Positions 12,401-21,143 of a DNA stretch of 64,000 bases are shown piece after piece (positions within the stretch are counted from its first letter, which is position 1; every line of letters starts with the position of its first letter). The notes beneath the pieces were generated by a model, which had not been told where the DNA came from, searched no databases, and saw nothing but the letters and a program-made list of their open reading frames with translations. The position numbers and the translations under genes were made by a program. The stretch lies in NCBI GenBank assembly GCA_018350325.1, contig JAEVLN010000028.1, forward strand, positions 372,001 through 436,000. The letters run 5' to 3'. This DNA comes from Globodera rostochiensis. Lineage: Eukaryota > Nematoda > Chromadorea > Rhabditida > Heteroderidae.

Positions 12401-15043
12401 ATGGAAATGGTACTTCATACATCTGCAAATAAATTGGATCAGCAGCCAATTTTTGAAATATTGAAAAAAATACTATATAACAAAAAACTCGTCAAAATTT
12501 TACCAAGTGCGAAATATATCGTTCAATGGGTATTCGACTGGCAGAGTTGGACGCCGCCGTGTTCAGCAGAAAAAACAGAATGCTCCGAAAGGGTTCAAAA
12601 AAGGGATACCTGGCAAAGGTTTTTTAAATTTTATAAAAATTTAAATTTTAACCCATCCCTCCCTGTAACCTGGACACAATGCAAATGGCCTTGTTGCAGT
12701 AGTAGAAGGTGTTTTTCTGGTCTTTTTTAGCTGCCAATCTGCTAGTTGGATCGTCCTAAATTTAAGAAATGCTTTAAAAAAATTCAGAGGTTTTTGATAG
12801 CGTAGAATCAGGGCCGTAGCCAGAAGAATTTGAACCATTTGAGCGCGGCGCTCAAATGGCTTTCCCATTTGAGCGCCAAGGTATTTTATTTGAAGGAATT
12901 TTCAAAAAAGTTTCAAAAATGCAAATTTTTTTTGATTTTTGATGGCAATTTGTTAAAAAATTGGTCAAAAAATTATAAAAGTGCGAAACAAAAGGGTCCC
13001 CCCTCTTGTTTTTTTTTTTCTAAAATTTCATTTTGCCAATTTATTTCGAAATTTAAAATTGGCCAAAAAAAAATTGGATGTTGAAATTGGCTGGACACAT
13101 CCCTCCCCATACAATTTTGTCCTGTTGTTGCTGTCCTGCAGCTGTTGACGAACTGTTGTTGTTGGACGGCTGCTCTTCTCCACCACCGACGCCCAAATCC
13201 AACTTTTCAAGCTGTTGTTCACTCAACGGCTTTGTGTAGGGTTCGTAGAAAGTGATTGAAGCGCCATAGTACTTAGTGTATGCCTTAAAATTAGAGAAAA
13301 ATAGAATTTCTAATTTTCTAAAGAACTGCTAAGAATAAACACTCTTTGTTTTTGAGAAAATTTAGTCTAAATTGGTTCAAAAATGACCAAACTTATCAAC
13401 TTTTACAAAAAATTCCAACCAAAAAATCATCATTTTCCCACATCAGGCTTACCTCGTCGGTGAATACGCATGTGCTGACCGTCCGAGCGTGGTGTTCCGT
13501 GTTCTTGCACCGCTCGGGCCACGCCTCGATCAATGCGCCCATCGGCAAAAAGAACATTGGCACGTTGCGGACCAGCAAAGACGCCTCGATGTTTTGGACA
13601 CGGGGGAAGCAGTCGAGCACCGCCGGCTCGTAAGCAATTCGTTTGCAGGCCAACTGGGACTTCTTGTAGCACACGTACACCTCCGAGCCGATCATGCTCT
13701 GCAAGCAATAGAATTTGAAGAAAAAAAAATTACTCATACCCCAAAAATGTCCAGGAACTTTTTTTGAGCTCCGACCATCGGTTTCTCGTGGTCATCCCAA
13801 GCCCTAAAACATTTTTCTGGGTACACTAGTAGTACAGATGTACACCCCCTAATATTAAAAACATTCTAAATTTTTCGTGTTGGCGCACAGAAAGCAAACC
13901 TTGTTCAGATTTTTCGGTATTTTGTAGAAGGTGTGCGGCGGGCGCTCGCCCTTATTCTCCAGAATCACACAAATTTGCGTGATCACCAGCTGATGTGGTG
14001 GTGAGTCTGCCTTCGCGCGACGGGTGGTGAAGAACAAGCTGGACGAGCTGTTACTGATGTTGGCCGACAGTCCGTACGGCGTTTTGTCGAGAATGACCGC
14101 GTCCTATGCGAATAAAAATTTTGCGAGAATTAAATAAAAGATTGGTATAAACCAGGGCCGTAGCCAGAAAAAAATTTTGGGAGGAGTATTTGAACCATCT
14201 GAGCGCTCAAATGGCTTTCCCATTTGAGCGCCACGGTATTTTATTTTAAGAAATTTTCAAAAAAGCAAATTTTTTTTTTGATTTTTGATGGCGATTTGTT
14301 AAAAAAAGTTTAAGAAATTGTTCAAAAATTTGTAAAAGTGCAAAACAAAAGGGTCCCCCCTCTTGTTTTTTTTTCTCAAATTTCATTTTGGGGGGGGGGG
14401 AATTCCCCCCCCCCCCCTGGCTACGGCCCTGGTATAAACGAGTTTTGTCTAGAAATGGTGAATAAACATTAGCCAAAAAACGTTTTTGAATTTATATGCA
14501 AAAAAACAATACCACCATCGGTTTTTCGCCTTTCCCCTCATCCAACACGCCCAAATCAATCAGCGGTGGCTTGTGATAGCCACGTTTGTAGCACACAAAG
14601 GCGGCCGGCGAGCGCAGTGAGCCGTGGTTCAAGTCGGCCGGATAGCCTTGCGGCGTGGTCTCAATGCGTTCAAAATCGGGAGGTGTCTAAATTAAAAGAG
14701 ATTTGCTATGTCCTAAAAATTCCAAATTACCAAAAATTTTCAAAATTTTAAGAAAATGGTACAAAATTTTCATTCTGGATCCAGGCCTCCGCGACCCTGG
14801 ATTTTTCCTGGTCATCAAATGCCAAAAAAATCTGACAGTTTCTCCGGAGCTGGTGAAGATCACGCAAATGTCAGTGATCGGTGCCAGTTGATAATGATGC
14901 GTCTGCTTGCCAACGTCCGCCGACGATGGTTGTGCCGTCGACATTGAGCTTAATTCTTTGGGACATCCCGACTCGTCGTTCAGGCCAGCAACAATAAAGT
15001 ATTCGAACAATCGCCGTTTGTCCTCAGAGTCATCCGAATTCAT
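6450..15043 (-). CDS. DENND4: DENND4 / Crag-type DENN-domain Rab guanine nucleotide exchange factor
   Basis: DENND4 proteins activate Rab GTPases (Rab10 in mammals, Rab10/11 for fly Crag) on membranes. Exons run from 15043 leftwards. An N-terminal MABP-like and uDENN part spans 15043-14841, 14686-14516, 14103-13900, 13698-13453 and 13283-13113; motifs include [41 protein letters not shown] and [13 protein letters not shown]. The central DENN exons are 12755-12670, 12609-12504, 12422-12231 and 12152-11985 ([42 protein letters not shown]). The dDENN exons are 11767-11507 and 11382-11147. Further exons are 10977-10879, 10823-10723, 10529-10382 and 10177-9978. A pentatricopeptide-like exon is 9739-9554 ([35 protein letters not shown]). 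The C-terminal exons carry paired CxxC motifs (CSNC, CPQC near 7190 and 7120) and the family block [32 protein letters not shown]. Boundaries between about 9.2 and 7.3 kb are not fully resolved. The 60-nt stretch 6581-6522 may be an in-frame intron. Confidence 0.9.
12809..13030. mobile_element. Truncated copy of the 279-bp hAT-type MITE
   Basis: The left end reads CAGGGCCGTAGCCAG, identical to the terminus of the intact element at 14153. The following about 200 bp align with it, including the gcgctcaaatggctttccc block and the gggtccccc block. The right terminal inverted repeat is missing, so this copy is decayed or 3'-truncated. It lies in the intron between the DENND4 exons at 13283-13113 and 12755-12670. 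Confidence 0.7.
14153..14431. mobile_element. Intact hAT-type MITE in a DENND4 intron
   Basis: The element is 279 bp with perfect 15-bp terminal inverted repeats, CAGGGCCGTAGCCAG at the left and its reverse complement at the right. It is flanked by a perfect 8-bp direct duplication, gtataaac, at 14145-14152 and 14432-14439. An 8-bp target duplication plus CAGGG termini is the hAT superfamily signature. The interior has no reading frame and ends in long G and C runs. It sits between two DENND4 exons, so it should be spliced out. Confidence 0.9.
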
Positions 15044-15226
15044 GACCCTGCTTTATATGTATCTGTTTTTTATTGTAATGTAAATGAAACTGAACAAAAA
15101 ACGGCAATACATTTTTAAAATGTTAGGCAATTTTTTCTCGTTTAAAAATGGAAACTAAACGTTGCAACTACAGAGGTCGCCAAAAGTAAAGCGACAATTT
15201 ATTTTTAAACGCGCAAAAACAAACTA

Positions 15227-16487
15227 CAGTGTGTAACAAAAGTATAAGGCCACCCTATTTTTTGACTTTTTGCCCACTTATACTGAATTTGCCGAGCTGA
15301 AATTTTTACCAGTTGTGGCGTTTGCATAAATATTAAGATTCAAAAAGGAAAAAAGGAAACTGCTGAAGAAAATTTTTTTTGTAAATTTTTTTCCAAAATC
15401 GGGGTGTAACAAAAGTATAAGGCCACTTTTTTCCAAGACCAGAACTTTTTTTCTAGGCATTTTGCTAGGTGCTAACGAGTAAACAAAGCAAGATCAGGGT
15501 CAGATCGTTGAATTAAACCGAGATGGACTCACTAAAAGAGAAATTGGACGAAGGTTGAATCGTTCAAAGGATGTTACCTCAAATTTTCTCAAAATCCTGA
15601 CTTCATAAATGTTGTAAACGAAGCCAACCCATTCTTGTAATGGATCCTGACAACTACGGGAAGCGTAACAGTCCTGGGAAGTCAAAGAAACTGTGCGAGA
15701 GAACAAAGCGGCGGATGTTCGCGGATTTGAGCAACTCAACCTAAGGCATATCTTGTGCGAAAATGAGGGTAAATTCGGGAAAAAATTCCCCGAGGGCATG
15801 AAAATCTTTTGTGGGGAAAACGAATATGCCGGCCAGATAGCCAACAAAATTCTCTACAAAACCCAACAAACAGCTAAGCTCTGCGCCCTTTCTCCGAGGA
15901 GGCGCGCCTTGTTGAATTTCGTGTGTTGAAAAAATGCCCATTTCCTTCAGTAAATCGCGTAAAATTTGTCACCCTTTATTTACCAAGACGCGCCTCCTCG
16001 GAGAAGGGGCGCAGAGCTTAGCGGTTTGTTGGGTTTTGTAGAGAATTGTGTTGCCTATCTGGCCGGCATACTCGTTTCCCGCACAAAACATTTTCATGCC
16101 CTCAGGGATTTTTCCCGTAAATTTACCCCGTTTTCAGTGCATTTTGGGGGTTTCAGATCTCCATGAAGGAGGTGTCTGATCAAGTTGCTGCAATTATCTT
16201 TTTTGATCAGTATCAAAAGTTGTGCTTAGATGAATTTTTTCGGAATTTTGAAATGCCTAGAAAAAAAGTTCTGGTCTTTGAAAAAAGTGGCCTTATACTT
16301 TTGTTACACCCCGATTTTGGAAAAAAATTTCTAAAAAAAAATTTTCTTCAGCAGTTTCCTTTTTTCCTTTTTGAATCTTAATATTTATGCAAACGCCACA
16401 ACTGGTAAAAATTTCAGCTCGGCAAATTCAGTATAAGTGGGCAAAAAGTCAAAAAATAGGGTGGCCTTATACTTTTGTTACACACTG
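15227..16487 (+). mobile_element. Tc1/mariner-type element with long terminal inverted repeats, transposase decayed
   Basis: The element begins CAGTGTGTAACAAAAG and ends with its reverse complement, flanked by TA on both sides (15225-15226 and 16488-16489). This is the Tc1/mariner signature. The terminal inverted repeats are about 235 bp (15227-15462 and 16250-16487), and each has the gtaacaaaagtataaggccac motif twice, as in Tc3-like elements with internal transposase sites. At about 15490-15600 the plus strand encodes a helix-turn-helix remnant (QIVELNRDGLTKREIGRRLN, then RSKDVTSNFLK) followed by a stop. The catalytic DDE part is absent. A nested inverted repeat (15768-16127) replaces the interior, so the element is non-autonomous. 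Confidence 0.88.
15768..16127. repeat. Nested hairpin (inverted repeat) inside the Tc1-type element
   Basis: Arms at about 15768-15907 and 15991-16127 are inverted copies of one another with few mismatches. They share the blocks ccggccagatag / ctatctggccgg and gcgcctcctcgg / ccgaggaggcgc. The loop is about 80 bp. The arms contain no gene. The structure suggests that a second foldback-type insertion or an internal rearrangement replaced the transposase core. Confidence 0.8.
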
Positions 16488-16790
16488 TAAAGTTGTGAGA
16501 CAAAGTGTTCAGGGGCTTTTTTGTAGCATTTTTTTCTGGGCTTTAAAATGATGTATAGCAATAGTGCCAGACACATCACGTCAAAATATTGTTTGACCCC
16601 ATGTCCAATTGCACCACTTTTTACTGCGTCAAAAGTAAAGCGACAAAATTTTAAAACCAAAAAATCAATTTTTTGTATGGCCAAGAATCCAAACAAAAAA
16701 TCATGCATACATAACTTTTGATACTGATCAAAAAAGCTAATTGGACCAAGTTGCTACAACACCTCCTTCATGGAGATCCGAAGACCCCAA
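16148..16790. repeat. Inverted copies flanking the right end of the Tc1-type element
   Basis: About 70 bp at 16155-16222 (tctccatgaaggaggtgtc ... ttttttgatcagtatcaaaag) reappears inverted at about 16715-16785 (cttttgatactgatcaaaaaa ... acctccttcatggagat). The first copy lies inside the Tc1-type element and the second outside its right end. The insertions are therefore nested or rearranged rather than a single clean insertion. Confidence 0.65.
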
Positions 16791-16794
16791 AATA

Positions 16795-17315
16795 CGGCGG
16801 CGATCGGTTCAGTGCCGGACGGTTCAGTGCCCGATTCAGTACCGCACGGTTCAGTGCCGCACGGGTTCAGTGCCGCACGGGTTCAGTGCCGCACGGGTTC
16901 AGTGCCGCACGGGTTCAGTGCCGCACGGGTTCAGTGCCGCACGGTTCAGTGCCAGCGATTGAAAGCTCTATAACTTTTTTTAAACTCAACCAAATCAAAC
17001 AATCAAGATGTCAATTGGAAAGCTCTAAGCTTTTAAAAGCTATTGTTAAGCCAAAGCTAATCAATTAGAAAATTAATGAAAAAGTTATATTGATAAAACT
17101 TTAAAAACCCCCCGATTTTGCGGGTTTTTTCACATTAAACTTTTTTAAACCAATTAAACCGCTTGGTTTATTTTTTAAATGATTCATCTCATTTAAAGCT
17201 TTCCAATGACATCTTGATTGTTTGATTTGGTTGAGTTTAAAAAAAGTTATAGCCTTTCAATCGCTGGCACTGAACCGTGCGGCACTGAACCGTGAGCACT
17301 GAACCGATGCGTACC
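16795..17315. mobile_element. Foldback element with 16-bp tandem subrepeats in its arms
   Basis: The left arm starts ggcggcgatcggttcagtgc and holds about eight tandem copies of a 16-bp unit, GGTTCAGTGCCGCACG (16806-16950). It continues with gcgattgaaagctctataa to about 17040. The right arm (about 17190-17315) is the inverted copy, ending in only two or three inverted subrepeats (cggcactgaaccgtg). Arms built of short tandem subrepeats, in unequal number, are typical of foldback elements. There is no reading frame inside that I would support. Confidence 0.7.
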
Positions 17316-17484
17316 GCCCAAAATACACTAAAAATGGGGGTAAATTTACGGGAATTTTCTGAGAAAAATCAATTTGAGGGATGAATAAACCACAAAATTC
17401 TCTACAAAACCAAAAAGACCACTAAGCTCTGCGACTATTCTCCGATGAGGTGGGCGTCATGTGCAATCTGCGCAGGACCCGTCT

Positions 17485-17590
17485 GTAGGGGGTACGGTCG
17501 GTACACATCGGTTCAGTGCCCACGGTTCAGTGCCGGATGGTTCAGTGCCGCACGGTTCAGAGCCGGCACGGTTCAGTGCCCATTATAAAT
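17485..17590. repeat. Isolated block of the same 16-bp subrepeat family
   Basis: Five degenerate copies of ggttcagtgccgcacg lie here in direct orientation, each with a slightly different spacer. They are about 170 bp beyond the right arm of the foldback element at 16795. This is probably the remaining half of a second copy, since no inverted partner is seen to its right. Confidence 0.6.
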
Positions 17591-17743
17591 GCGACGTTTA
17601 AGTGCCAAGATTTTCAAAAAATTTCAAAAATCAATTTTGGCCTCAAAATCATTCAAAAAAAGCACAAATTACAACAAAAAGGTCAGATTTGGATTCTACG
17701 CCCCCCCCCCCCCCCACTAGAAGTACCTTTTTAGCGGTAAAAA

Positions 17744-18490
17744 GACGATTCGTTCCCGGCCGATTCGTTCACCCCCGATTCGTTCCCCACCCCCGATTCG
17801 TTCTCTTTACCCCGATTCGTTCTCTTTACCCCGGTTCGTTCTCTTTACCCCGATTCGTTCTCTTTACCCCGGTTCGTTCTCTTTACCCCGATTCGTTCCC
17901 CTTAATAATGACAAAAACCCTAAAAAAATCATACAAACACGTGCGTAGAACACGAATCCGGGTTCCGTTTTTGCGTATGTCGAACCCAGGACCCAAAATT
18001 CGAACAATTGGTCGAAAAAAATTTTTTTTCCAAAAAGAAACAAAATTTTTCGAAAAAAATTTTGTTTTTAAAGTCGTTAAAAGGTTCAAATTTGATGTAA
18101 GGATGATCGGAAGAGCTAACGAATTGTGTTTTGAATGGTTTTGTTTCAGAAAATAGATTTTGAAGAAAAAAAAATTCCGAAAAATTTTTCGATTTCTGGT
18201 CCGGGGTTCGGAAAACGACTTTAAAAAAAATTTTTTTTAGAAAATTTTTTTTGAAAAAAAAAGTTTTTTTTTTCGACTAATTGTTCGAATTTTGGGTCCT
18301 GGGTTCGACATACGCAAAAACGAAACCCCGATTCGTGTTCTACGCTCGAGTTTTGTACGAATTTTGAGGTTTTTTGCCATTTTTATTAAGGGGAACGAAT
18401 CGGGGTAAAGAGAACGAACCGGGGTAAAGAAAACGAATCGGGGGTGGGGAACGAATCGGGGGTGAACGAATCGGCCGGGAACGAATCGTC
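17744..18490. mobile_element. 747-bp near-perfect palindromic foldback element
   Basis: The element opens gacgattcgttcccggccg and closes with the inverted sequence cggccgggaacgaatcgtc. The outer arms are tandem copies of a 19-bp unit, ccgattcgttctctttacc: about five at the left (17800-17895) and two to three inverted at the right (18385-18450). The inner arms (17938-18035 and 18265-18350) are also inverted copies, with cgtatgtcgaacccagga facing tcctgggttcgacatacg. Nearly the whole length can fold into one hairpin. No transposase frame is supportable. Both sides have a tttttagcg motif. Confidence 0.82.
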
Positions 18491-18599
18491 CTCCGTCCCT
18501 TTTTAGCGACTTAGGAAAAATTGTTTTTTTTTCTTCAAAAAATCAGGTGTTGAACTCATAGATTAGATGATGTCGTATGATAAATCTGATGTCATATTC

Positions 18600-18715
18600 A
18601 TGATCAGTAGGGAGGCAAAAAAAATGCACATAAAATCTTGAAATATGCGCATAAAATATGCACTAAAAATTGCTAAATATGCACATAAAATGAAAAAATA
18701 TGCACATAAATTTTT
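18600..18715. repeat. Degenerate short repeats of atgcacataaa
   Basis: Five or six imperfect copies of atgcacataaaat occur in direct orientation within about 115 bp of AT-rich sequence. No function is suggested. Confidence 0.5.
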
Positions 18716-18814
18716 CCAAATTCAATATAAAATTTCCCCAATTCTTCAAATTCATTCAACACTGTTAAAATTGCTGATGAGATACATTTCCAAATCTTCA
18801 AGTGTTTTGGCGAT

Positions 18815-18924
18815 TTTTTTGAACTTTTGTGACTATTTTGGCATTTTTGACGCCTTTTTTGAACTTTTGTGACCATTTTGTCATTTTTGACGTCTTTTTT
18901 GATCTTTTGTGATTATTTTGCGCT
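18815..18924. repeat. 40-bp tandem repeat, about 2.7 copies
   Basis: The unit is ttttttgaacttttgtgac followed by tattttggcatttttgacgcc. It is present twice completely and once partly, with few substitutions. The overlapping minus-strand open frame is a by-product of the repeat. Confidence 0.7.
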
Positions 18925-19276
18925 ATTTTCAAAAAATTTCTTAAGAAAAATGAAAAAATCAAATTTTTCTTGCCAAGATCACAAATTTTTTGCAAAATGC
19001 CAATATTGATAATTCCACACTCTCTAATAAAGCCGCATCTAATAATTCCCCCCCCCCCCATTTAAGATTTGAATCCAAATAAGATGTTCCAAGTGGCAGC
19101 CGGACCGAAGCGCTATGTCTGACTTCCTCTGGTTCAAATGCTAATGCGTTTTGAGTAATCGATCGATGTCCCTTGTTGTCCAACAGTCGATTGCCGAGCT
19201 GCTCAAAAATTCACATTCTGACACTACAATTAAACCCCTTTGTCCATAAGTCATTTTAAACATTATTAGAATTTGT

Positions 19277-19731
19277 TTGCGTTATCCCAAGATGAAGCGA
19301 CATGAGAACATACGACACTTCTTCAAAAGAAAAGAACCCATTCGTGACCCAAACCCTAACCCTAACCCTAATTTGGCTAAAAGAACTGTAACGCCTGTGG
19401 ATGAACTAGAACAACTTTCACTTCCACCAGGCCCATCCACTAGGCCTGATCAGGTTGAAAGAGGTATTGAGTGATACAGTAAGATATGACTGGCAGATTA
19501 ACATTCTTAGATCGCGATCACGAATCGGAGCTCGTGGCATATAACGACTACTCAAAAATTATTCCCGAGCGATTTCGACAACCCCCGCTATCAAACTACG
19601 ACATCGGATTGGCTGTCGATTTGAAAAGGACCTTAAGCGACGAAGAAAAACGCTCCTTTTTGGAACGTCGGACTTGGACCAAATTGGGGTCAATGTCCGG
19701 GAATTCGAATGCTGACACACCGCTTCTTTAA
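19277..19731 (+). pseudogene. Decayed transposase-like remnant (TTF/ZMYM or hAT type, tentative)
   Basis: Two overlapping plus-strand open stretches in different frames look like one broken reading frame. The first (19277-19474, or from the internal ATG at 19292) opens MKRHENIRHFFKRKEP, which resembles the basic start of ZMYM/hAT-like transposases. It then has a Pro-Asn run encoded by cccta repeats. The second (19486-19731) has PPLSNYDIGLAVDLKRTLSD, which resembles the region before a TTF-type zinc finger (DIG ... LSDEEK ... W). No DDE or dimerisation region follows. The family call is by eye and weak. Confidence 0.3.
19344..19367. repeat. Short telomere-like (ccctaa)3 tract
   Basis: Three tandem copies of ccctaa (aaccctaaccctaacccta). 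The common nematode telomere unit is TTAGGC, so this is TTAGGG-like. At three copies it may simply be chance within a coding remnant. Confidence 0.6.
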
Positions 19732-20112
19732 AACTCCTTTATTTCCCCCCAAAAGCAATTGAACACAATATAAGGAAAGGGATCAAAGTCAACAAGTCCT
19801 TAACTTGGACAATCCCAAAATAATCAATATCGATGAAGAATGAATATCCAAAATGAAGACAACCAAAATATAGAGAGGCCCGAAAATTGGAAGATAACCG
19901 ATATTGCAATTATTGGAGTTAGAAGAAAGACAAAAATCCAAAAGAAATGAAATATCAATTGGATTTTTTGACATTTGGCGAAATGTTTTCGGCGAAAATA
20001 TGAAAAGGGCGAGAAGAGTCCTACATCCCCCGCCTCCAGAAAGCCGCTGCTCTCAGCGGCGATTGGTCCGTCCTCCCCCGTCGCCGTCCAAAGTCGCGTC
20101 CTCGTCGACTTG

Positions 20113-20970
20113 TTAATGTTGGTCTGTCGAACATGTCGGTTGAAGACCCTGAAAATTGGATTGGGGAGGGGGTGGGACGCTCTGGCTTTGAGCTTCGAAT
20201 TGCAAATTGGACGCAGAAAGCTGCGTTGTCATATTCAAACACCAGCGATTTTGAGGAGTGCTCGGAGTTGATAGATCACTCCCTTCCGATTGCTTTTTAT
20301 ACCGCGAGTTAACGAATACTCGCACTCCTCGGTGTAAATTCACCGAATGCTGACCGAAATTCTCCCGTTTTCGGTTATTTTTGTTTGAAAACCCTGAATT
20401 TTTTTGATTGGGAGACGTTTGGATCGAGTTTGATGTTGATTGGGGCCGCTTAAGAGCTGAATTGACAAAGACGCGTCCAAATCCCGTTCTTCTACCGGTT
20501 TCGAACGCTTTGGACCTAACAGCTTTTCCAACAGGTTCCTTTTGTTGAGACTTTACTGAATTGGGAACCGGAACACGCCCGCGGGTTGGTGGGGTCACCA
20601 AAAATTCCGAGGGGTTTTGAACGATTTTCGGATCCGAAGAATGTGCCCTCTTTTTTGCCAAATCCCTTTTTCCTGTAGTTACCGTTTTCTCCGGTTTTTC
20701 AACGGGAAAAATCTTTCTTAACTTGTGGGCCAGCACTTTCCTCGTCTCCTTCCCTTCAATAAAAGATTCCACCAACGTCTTCAGCTTGTCTCTTTCCTTG
20801 GACACCAATTCGAGCTGTTTTTCCAACGTCTTTATTCTCTCCTCGTCTGCACGCTTCGGTGGCACTTCCTCTTTTTCCGACTTTGCCGAAACCTTTCTGT
20901 TCAGCTGGGGCTGCTGATCACCTGGTAAGTTTCCGCTTGAACTCTCCAAACAGCACGACGGCTGCAGCAT
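20113..20970 (-). CDS. Hypothetical basic coiled-coil protein (orphan ORF)
   Basis: A single uninterrupted 285-codon frame, with no family I recognise. Residues about 38-85 form a likely coiled coil (KRADEERIKTLEKQLELVSK followed by ERDKLKTLVESF). The rest is Lys/Arg/Ser/Pro-rich and probably disordered (RKIFPVEKPEKT, RGRVPVPNSVKSQQKEPVGK). The composition suggests a nuclear or nucleic-acid-binding protein, but that is inference. The beginning may not be exact, because a possible acceptor (aacttaccag) lies about 50 nt inside the frame. The start codon is only about 175 bp from the satellite array at 21144, so any promoter must be very short or satellite-derived. It could be part of a mobile element. 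Confidence 0.4.
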   Translation of the reverse strand: MLQPSCCLESSSGNLPGDQQPQLNRKVSAKSEKEEVPPKRADEERIKTLEKQLELVSKERDKLKTLVESFIEGKETRKVLAHKLRKIFPVEKPEKTVTTGKRDLAKKRAHSSDPKIVQNPSEFLVTPPTRGRVPVPNSVKSQQKEPVGKAVRSKAFETGRRTGFGRVFVNSALKRPQSTSNSIQTSPNQKNSGFSNKNNRKRENFGQHSVNLHRGVRVFVNSRYKKQSEGSDLSTPSTPQNRWCLNMTTQLSASNLQFEAQSQSVPPPPQSNFQGLQPTCSTDQH

Positions 20971-21143
20971 ACGTGTACCGTGTACAGGAGTTTCCCAAAA
21001 GTAAGATTGAATCGGGGCTACCGAGTGTCGCTAAACGCGACGACGATCACTTTCCCTCCCCCCATTCCCTTCACATTTCCCTTGCCTCCCAACTTCGATC
21101 GTCTCTTTCCCTTCACTTGTCGACCGCTTCCCCCTCTTTTCAC

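Noticed and set aside
15693..15929. Open frames inside the Tc1-type element's hairpin
   Set aside because: The frames lie in inverted-repeat arms and have no transposase motifs.
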